From: Silene noctiflora
Taxonomy: Eukaryota; Streptophyta; Magnoliopsida; Caryophyllales; Caryophyllaceae
Length of the DNA: 23,883 nucleotides
Direction: 5' to 3'
Assembly: GCA_009801015.1 (NCBI GenBank)
Contig: VHZZ01000268.1
Coordinates: forward strand, 26,053-49,935
The notes beneath the pieces were generated by a model. It ran no database searches. It saw only the letters and a list, made by a program, of their open reading frames with translations, and was not told the origin of the DNA. Numbering within the stretch: position 1 is the first letter of the stretch; every line of letters begins with the position of its first letter. A program made the position numbers and the translations under genes. Positions 17,741 to 23,883 of the stretch are shown piece by piece.

Positions 17741-18051
17741 TAGCATCATTCCATTATTCACTGTTGTCGACGGTGGACACCCGGTTTATAACCAACAAAA
17801 AAAAACATTGTATGAAGTTGTGATCCATAAAGTTTGGAACTTGGTGCTTTAATTTCATGTTTTAGCTACTACCCATCTCTTAAATTTGTGGAATTTCTCT
17901 CTTTTATTTGCTTTAGCATTATTCAATTACTTACTGTTGTCGACGGTGGACATTCCGGTTCAGAACCAACAGAAAAAAAAACTCATGGTATGAAGTTGTG
18001 ATCCATAAAGTTTGGAACTTGTGACCCATCTCTTAAATTTGTGGAATTTCA
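17741..18051 (+). repeat. Diverged tandem duplication upstream of the bHLH gene
   Basis: The block TGTTGTCGACGGTGGACA (from 17762) recurs at 17935, a period of 173. ATGAAGTTGTGATCCATAAA and CCCATCTCTTAAATTTGTGG also occur twice. The second copy lacks about 20 bases between these last two blocks. It lies in the promoter or 5' untranslated region. Confidence 0.75.
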
Positions 18052-19031
18052 TGCTGTTTTTAACTAAACAGCATTTGATGCTTTCTGGGTTTATACCTAA
18101 ACATCTGAAATTAGTAGGATTCCTGTTGATTTTTAGGAGAATTTGATGCTTGTCCATCTTCTTTAGGTTTGCCCATATTAGAATATATAGCAAAAAAAAC
18201 ACAAGGAATTTATTATACAACTGTCAAATTCCTTCATTTTGCGCTGTAATTCCGAGTTTTGAGCAAGTTCATTGTTTCATTGTTGATTCCTTATGTTTTA
18301 GGTATAACCCACATCAAATTTGGGGTTAATTTCTTGATTTAGAGGTTTTTAAGCATTAAAATTAGTGAGAAATCAAAGGTGCTCAAGCTGTGGAACAAAA
18401 GGGAATCTGCTTTCTTTATGCAATTCTGGTGAGCTGTTGCTTAACCTTCTTATGTTATTCCAATATTTTTTCTTCTTTGTATACTTTATGCTCTGCAAAA
18501 TTTCCACTTTCCTGTCTGTTTGTAGCATATTATAAGCATCCTAACCTTAGGCTTGATCCTAGAGTAATAAGAGAAGGCAATATAAAAATAGAAAAGTAAA
18601 ATTAAAGGGGAACTACAGTTTTGGGGTGTAGATTTTATTCCCGATACACCGTAAGACGGTCTTATTTTATAATTTGTGTTTTTATGTAGGTATGTAATTA
18701 GTGTATAGGATGCTGCATTTGAGAGGCTTCTCTTTTGCTTTAGCTTCTCAAGTCAGTGTCTATAAAGCTGCAAAGGTTATTTGTTCCTTGTTGAGTTCTA
18801 CAAGATTAGCAGTTGATTTTGGTCAAAGTCACTTTGTGCTTTAAGTTTCTGTTAGATCTTTTACTTAATTTATGTACAAAATATATTAATTCTGTCCTGG
18901 TTTTGAGGTGGCTACTGAACTTTGAGCTTCTTTTTGCATTTGTTTCTGTGTATGTGTGTGTGTGTGTTTATAATGTTATAAATATGAAGAGGTTACTTAC
19001 AGTCTGAGGTTTTTATACTCTTGTTTTCTAG
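18052..19031 (+). other. 5' untranslated region or its intron, upstream of the bHLH start
   Basis: A strong acceptor (TTTTTATACTCTTGTTTTCTAG ends at 19031, pyrimidine-rich) lies three bases before the ATG, so an intron probably ends here. Possible donors are CTG|GTGAGC at 18430 and CAG|GTAACC at 17701. A TAAGACGGTCTTA relic lies at 18652-18664 and a TG microsatellite at about 18951-18967. No coding exon is visible. Confidence 0.45.
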
Positions 19032-19034
19032 AAT

Positions 19035-21919
19035 ATGGGTGATGATAGAAGTAGTCAAATGGGGTATCAACAACATAGTTCTGAGAGTATGCATAATTGC
19101 CCGTCTTCCGGCGTGAATTCAAGATCAATGGTGATGCATCCTGGTTACAGTTCTAGTTGGGATCCCATGGTTTCTCTTGGTCAAAGTGCGAATTTTGGTG
19201 CTTCTTCAATGGTTACACAGGCTGAATTGTCCCACATGGTCAACTACCCCTCAGATCCGAACATTGCTCAATTGCTGCCTAAGCTATCGATGTTTGGGAG
19301 TGGAAATATTCATGAGCTTGTGAATCCCTTTGGTGTTTCTGGGGGTTCACAAATTCCCAACGATCTCTTTCTTCAAAATAATGTATCTAAGAAAAGCGTG
19401 ATGGATGAGAAGCCGTCGACATATAATGCTCAGACTGAGAGAGGTTGCCAAGTATCAGAAGGGAGAACAGTAGGAGTGTCACCAAATGGCAAAAGGAAGA
19501 GAACTTCTGAACCTAATTCTCCAGTCACTAAGGTAATTTGATGCCATTGTTCTCTTTAATTGTGTGTTTTAGCTTTATTAGTTACGGAATAAGGATTGAA
19601 AGTCAAAGCGTGATTACCCATGAATCTATAGTTGTCGTGCTTTGCTGGTGATTATAACATGCTTTAACTCGTGTTGTTTGAATTGACTTGAACAAAAGAT
19701 TCTTATAATAGATTGATTTGACGTCCAAGCTAGTCGGGGAAAGACTTTTCTTCGAATCCATATTGTCGTCATGTTGTAAGAGTCGTTGCCATGATAGTTA
19801 CTTTCACAATCCGGTCTTAAAGTCGCTTAAAGCATCCCAAATATGGAGTACATTTTTTTCCCTTAACTTGCGTAAACTTAGGCAAGTTTAAAGGCTTATT
19901 TCAGCATAAATGCTCGGATAAGATGGAGTTAGGCTGGTTTGGTATGATTGGATTTGACACAATACAGTTGCTTTCGAATTGAGAAGATATTAATTAGTCA
20001 TCTGTGGTGCATAATGAACATTATGTATGTTGGACTTAATTTGCAATGGTAGCCATAATTACTCCTTTTGTAAAGGCAGTCATATAATTAGAGCATTTTT
20101 GTATTATTTTTTTGCCTTTTTAGTCTTGAGCATGATGTCATGCTTACTCATCAACCCATATCTACTACTTGTCGGAATGAAATTATGCTGCAATTCTATT
20201 GATGGATCATCATTGACGAATTTACGTTTTATTTTACCTATATTTGGAGAATTTATTAGTTTCAATTGACATCGGTTGACCATTAAATTTGGGTGGAGAG
20301 TCTGGAGACAATACGAAGTAGTGTAATTTAACAAGTTGGGCTTTTTGCATGATAGGTTGCTGAAGGAGACCTGCAAAAGGACCATTCGAGTGAAACCTGC
20401 TCAAAAGAGCAAGAGGAAAATTGGCAAAAATCTGAGCAAAATGCTGCCGCCAATTTATCTGGAAAACAAGCAGGCAAACAAGTGAAAGAAAGTTCTCAAG
20501 GCGAAGAAGATTCTAAACAAAATTACATTCATGTGAGAGCTAGGCGCGGTCAGGCAACAAATAGTCACAGTCTAGCAGAAAGGGTAAAAACTTTTATGAA
20601 CCTCTTAACTTGTGACACCGTATAAAAAAAATTGTGCTGAATGGAATTACCCATCGACAGGTAAGAAGAGAGAAAATTAGTGAGAGGATGAGACTACTTC
20701 AAGAACTAGTTCCCGGATGTAATAAGGTAAATGGCTTTGCCTTGCATTCTAGCTGATCAGAAACTCATTTTTTCATGCAATACATTTTTGATTTATGTGC
20801 TTGCTATGTGTAGATTACTGGCAAAGCAGTGATGTTAGACGAGATAATCAACTATGTGCAATCACTCCAACAGCAGGTTGAGGTGAGTAAAATGATATCT
20901 TATTCATGTTAGTTAGTTTGATGTCATACTGTCATTGTCTTTGTTGTAGGTCAAGCTATATGAAAAAATAGATGAAGCGAAAGGAATGTTCTCGTTGCCA
21001 CTGTTAAAAGTTCTGGGGTCTGAAGTAGCTCTGATCGGTGTTTTGTTTTCATTTGCAGTTTCTATCGATGAAGCTTGCCACTGTTAATCCTGAATTAAAC
21101 TTTGATCTAGAACGATTGTTATCCAAAGAGGTAAGAGTGAATTTTCTAAAACCTCACTAATTATTATATTTAAACCAAGTCGTACCAATATACCATGTTA
21201 AGTCTGTGTGTTGACATTACACTCGTTGCATTATTGCTTAGATTTTCAATTTACGAGGAGGAGGTCCACCAATCCTCGGATTTGATCAAGGAATGAGCTC
21301 CGCGCATGGCTTTACTCAGGGTATTCATCAAACGATGATCAACATGCCAAATGCCGCTTCCCAATATCATCACATGTCTCAGGTACACAACTACACAAGT
21401 ACACAATATATAGCCCATTTCATCTTCAAAAGGACCATGGGGTCCTATGGTTGACACTCTAAACTATGTTACTTTCACACTTCACTTTAAAAGAGTGTCG
21501 TGTGTTCCACACTTTCCACATTCCAACAGGACGCTTTGATACTTCATTTTAGACCAGAACATCAAAATTTTCACACAAGTAGTTATGACCGACACTCGGA
21601 CACATGACATGACGCTTTCAACATTTTGCAACGAGTCAGATTAACATGGCTTGGCGCTATGGTTCTGATATCATCTTTGATAATGAAAGGGTTTTCTTTT
21701 TTTCTGGGTACATACAGCCTGTATGGGATGGTGACCTGCAGAGTCTTCTTCAAATGGGTTTTGACTCTAACACAGCTTTGGGTGGTCTTGGACCTAATGG
21801 TAACTCTCTGAAATTACTCCGCTATTTCTTTTCTTTCCCCCGTAATTTAGTACTATGAAAGCAATGGCTGATATATAATTTTCGAAAAATTGACAGGAAG
21901 GTCAAAGAATGAGCTATAG
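19035..21919 (+). CDS. bHLH74: bHLH74-like transcription factor (subgroup XII), 8 coding exons
   Basis: Exons are 19035-19532, 20356-20583, 20661-20726, 20814-20882, 21059-21130, 21242-21382, 21718-21799 and 21897-21919, all introns GT-AG, giving 392 residues. The ATG is chosen because an in-frame TAG lies two codons upstream. Seen: a low-complexity N-terminal part with WDPMV near residue 42, a basic GKRKR stretch near 152-156, and the bHLH domain at about 225-295. The basic region has H237, E241 and R245, the residues that read E-boxes/G-boxes. Helix 1 ([17 protein letters not shown]), loop (GCNKITGKA) and helix 2 ([20 protein letters not shown]) are intact. The C-terminus has [14 protein letters not shown] and ends RSKNEL, which favours bHLH74 over bHLH49/76 relatives. 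Family knowledge: nuclear dimeric DNA-binding regulators of growth and light or flowering responses. The specific target genes are unknown. Confidence 0.85.
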
Positions 21920-22260
21920 GATTACTATCGGAAATACAACAGGTTCTTCTGATTTCTCTTAACCGAAAATTGAATACATAGTTGACAACGCGATGATTAT
22001 ACTCAACTAGAAAAAGAAAATTGTTTTTGCAGGAAATCGCATTAAAAAGGTCATAGATTGGTGTTGTATAGGTGTTGGGGGTCCCTACTTTTCTTCGCGT
22101 TTTAGAGAAGAAGACGACGTGCTAGATGTGCAACTTGTTGTAAATTGAGAAAGGTGGTGGTAAACATGTCAAGACTTGTTGATCATGGGTTTTAAATTTG
22201 CTAAAGTTGTAGATTTGGAGAAGTGATTAAAATTAGCAACAATGCTTTTCAATATATTTT
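21920..22260 (+). other. Probable 3' untranslated region of the bHLH gene, perhaps with an intron
   Basis: After the TAG stop, AACAG|GTTCTTC at 21943 and TTGTTTTTGCAG ending at 22032 could form a 90-base intron in the untranslated region. It would start only 23 bases after the stop. No canonical AATAAA signal is seen, so the end point is a guess. Confidence 0.4.
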
Positions 22261-22297
22261 GATTGATTATATCTTCAATTACAACAATTAGTCTTCC

Positions 22298-22324
22298 TTA
22301 AGACGGAGTATCTCTCCGTCTTAT
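22298..22324 (+). repeat. Short AAGACGGAG hairpin downstream of the bHLH gene
   Basis: TTAAGACGGAG (22298-22308) pairs with CTCCGTCTTA (22314-22323) around a small loop. The ends match the TTAAGACGG repeats elsewhere in the window. It could be a MITE footprint or a transcript hairpin. Confidence 0.45.
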
Positions 22325-22381
22325 TAATTATTAATTAACGTTGTTTTTTAAGTAGATTTTTTGTAAAGTGTATTAAAGACA

Positions 22382-22420
22382 GTATTTGGTATTTGGTATT
22401 TGGTATTTGGTATTTGGTAT
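22382..22420 (+). repeat. GTATTTG minisatellite, about 5.6 copies
   Basis: Five perfect copies of the 7-mer GTATTTG followed by GTAT. Likely length-variable by slippage. Confidence 0.85.
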
Positions 22421-22862
22421 ATGAGATGTGTGGTGGGTTTTAACAGCTGATTGTGAGTTGTCATTGTTTGTTTTACCAAACATCGTTTTGGTTCATTCAA
22501 TTGCACTTTTACTTCCTTTTTTCATCCATTTTTTTTCACAGGAGACAGAGGTGATGACTGATGAGGTCCCCTCTCACTGATATCACAAACATATTTTGAT
22601 GACTCGAATTTGTGTATGTTAACAGCTACCGGGGACTGCTGTTGCGTAATTAGTACGGAGTACTTGTTTAAAACAAACATTATCCAAGTGAGGTGTTCTT
22701 TCCCATTTTAATCTTACCACGAATATGTTCCGTCTAAGCCTTTAAGGGAGACCAACTAGCGTAATTATCTTGCAAAAAACAATTAAAAAAACTAGCATAA
22801 TTATTCTACCTCGATTCTAAATACCATTACTTCACTTTGCCCTCATTTGCCATCACATATTT
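22421..22862. other. Intergenic DNA
   Basis: No gene seen. GTACGGAGTAC near 22653 resembles a Stowaway end fragment. Confidence 0.4.
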
Positions 22863-22936
22863 TTGTTTCAAACCACCATTTTTTGTCTGAAACTTTGTTC
22901 TTGTTTCAAACCGCCATTTTTCGTCAGAAACTTTTT
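22863..22936 (+). repeat. Two-copy tandem repeat, period about 38
   Basis: TTGTTTCAAACCACCATTTT recurs as TTGTTTCAAACCGCCATTTT, each followed by GTC(T/A)GAAACTTT. Two copies only. Origin unknown. Confidence 0.7.
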
Positions 22937-22979
22937 AAACAAGCATATATGATATTTTATTGTTAAATGTAACCATAAT

Positions 22980-23260
22980 TAGGGATGGGCAATATTCGGT
23001 CCAGACCAGAAAAATGGAGCGCTCCGGTCCGGTCTCCGGACCAATGTTTTCTAAGTGTCGGTTTCTGGTCCGGTCCGAATTACCGTTTTTTTTTTTCTTA
23101 AAAATATATTATAATCCAGTCCAACCGTTTTGATCCGATCAATATTTTAAAGAAGTGGGCATATTATGGCAAATTCCGGTCCAACAGGTCCGGTCCCGGT
23201 CCGGAATTTTTGTAATCCAGTCCGATCCGGTTTGGGACCGGTGCCTAAACCCACAATGGT
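22980..23260. mobile_element. GGTCCGG-rich MITE-like repeat
   Basis: It begins TAGGGATGGGCAAT, a common start of plant hAT-like MITEs, and is filled with GGTCCGGTCC-type repeats to about 23240. The right end (GGGACCGGTGCCTA) is only a weak mirror and no 8-bp duplication could be matched, so limits and family are tentative. Confidence 0.45.
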
Positions 23261-23716
23261 ACAGTGAGTGTTACAGTTTATGGTAACTTATTTTTCAATA
23301 GTGATCACATTTGGGTCATTTGGCTATAAAATGGTTACAAAATCTTGTCTTATTTTTTCAGACCAAAATAGTCCCTCTGAAGTAAGACCTAGAGTCTTGT
23401 ATTAGAATGGTGGTGGACTTACTGGACTAGGGTGATAATGAGGTGAGGTGGGCATGAGTTTGACGAAATTCGAGCTTCAGTCAATCTCGAACTCACCCGA
23501 AATAAAAAAAATGAGCTTATTATTAAGCTTGAGAGTTTAAATAAGGATTAATTAATGGTAATAATCCATACTATGACCCCCTTCTTATAATAATCCATAT
23601 TATCAATTAACTGACTATAATACAAACTATCCTAAACCCTTCCCTTACAGAACTTGGCCATTTTGTTAACCTGAAAGTTCCGGTAAAATCTTATTTTACC
23701 AATTTAAAGGCTTCAT
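23261..23716. other. AT-rich intergenic DNA
   Basis: No gene or clear boundary. Two similar ATAATCCATAYTAT stretches near 23562 and 23591 may be a small duplication. Confidence 0.35.
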
Positions 23717-23883
23717 CAGGGCCGGCCTTTTGGGTGTGCAGCCCGTGCGAGCGCACAGGGCCCCCAAATTTTGGGGGCCCAATTCTGTAACAAGTTCTAA
23801 ATATATGTAATATTATTTCACAAAGTAATAGTATGATTTAGTGGCACAGATGGTAACAGCCTTGGAAAATTTTGCATGCAACC
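23717..23883 (+). mobile_element. Left end of a CAGGGCCGGCC-ended element, running off the window
   Basis: CAGGGCCGGCC starts at 23717. A GGGCCCCCAAATTTTGGGGG palindrome follows at about 23759. Further in, GTGGCACAGATGG near 23841 resembles a polymerase III A-box. It is similar to the inverted sequence ending at 12957. The right end is outside the window. Confidence 0.5.

Noticed and set aside
18390..18599. 69-residue ORF upstream of the bHLH gene as an upstream ORF
   Set aside because: It begins with GTG, not ATG, and crosses a likely splice donor at 18430.

Overview
The window is plant nuclear DNA. Evidence: one spliced gene with seven GT-AG introns encoding a plant subgroup XII bHLH transcription factor, an AT-rich background, and dense plant-type transposable elements. 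A eudicot is likely. Caryophyllales is a guess from recurring TTAAGACGG-type repeats. There are no bacterial genes, CRISPR arrays or rRNA genes. One undetermined base lies at 2290.

Layout. 1-6,000 is non-coding and packed with small DNA transposons: two Helitron-like elements on the minus strand (410-1266, 1471-2113), a Mutator-type MITE with 120-bp inverted repeats and a 9-bp duplication (2373-2919), a hAT-type MITE with an exact 8-bp duplication (3168-3716), a GGCCCCGTTC-ended MITE (3944-4148), a tRNA-derived SINE-like relic (about 4741-4870) and a Stowaway-like MITE (5773-5981). 6,039-10,775 is a decayed Ty1/copia retrotransposon with a probable short 5' LTR, primer-binding site, gag, protease, integrase and the first part of reverse transcriptase. 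It has many stops and frameshifts and no 3' half. A 1,383-bp solo LTR (9164-10546) interrupts its reverse transcriptase with a 5-bp duplication ATTGC. A second solo LTR of the same family (11014-12788, duplication ACATC) follows. Both carry clusters of the palindrome CACTCGRCCGAGTG just upstream of their TATA boxes.

12.8-17.1 kb is again non-coding, with foldback and hAT-type MITEs. Three have exact 8-bp duplications: 14166-14449, 16478-16737 and 16895-17081. 17.1-19.0 kb is the upstream region of the gene and holds a diverged tandem duplication. 19,035-21,919 is the one convincing host gene, a bHLH74-like protein of 392 residues in eight coding exons. Downstream, 22.3-23.9 kb holds short repeats, a GGTCCGG-rich repeat and the start of a CAGGGCCGGCC-ended element that runs off the window.

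I found no new multi-gene system. The most informative structures are the nested solo-LTR insertion, the palindrome array of that LTR family, and several MITEs with exact target duplications, two of them about 2-2.5 kb upstream of the bHLH start codon.
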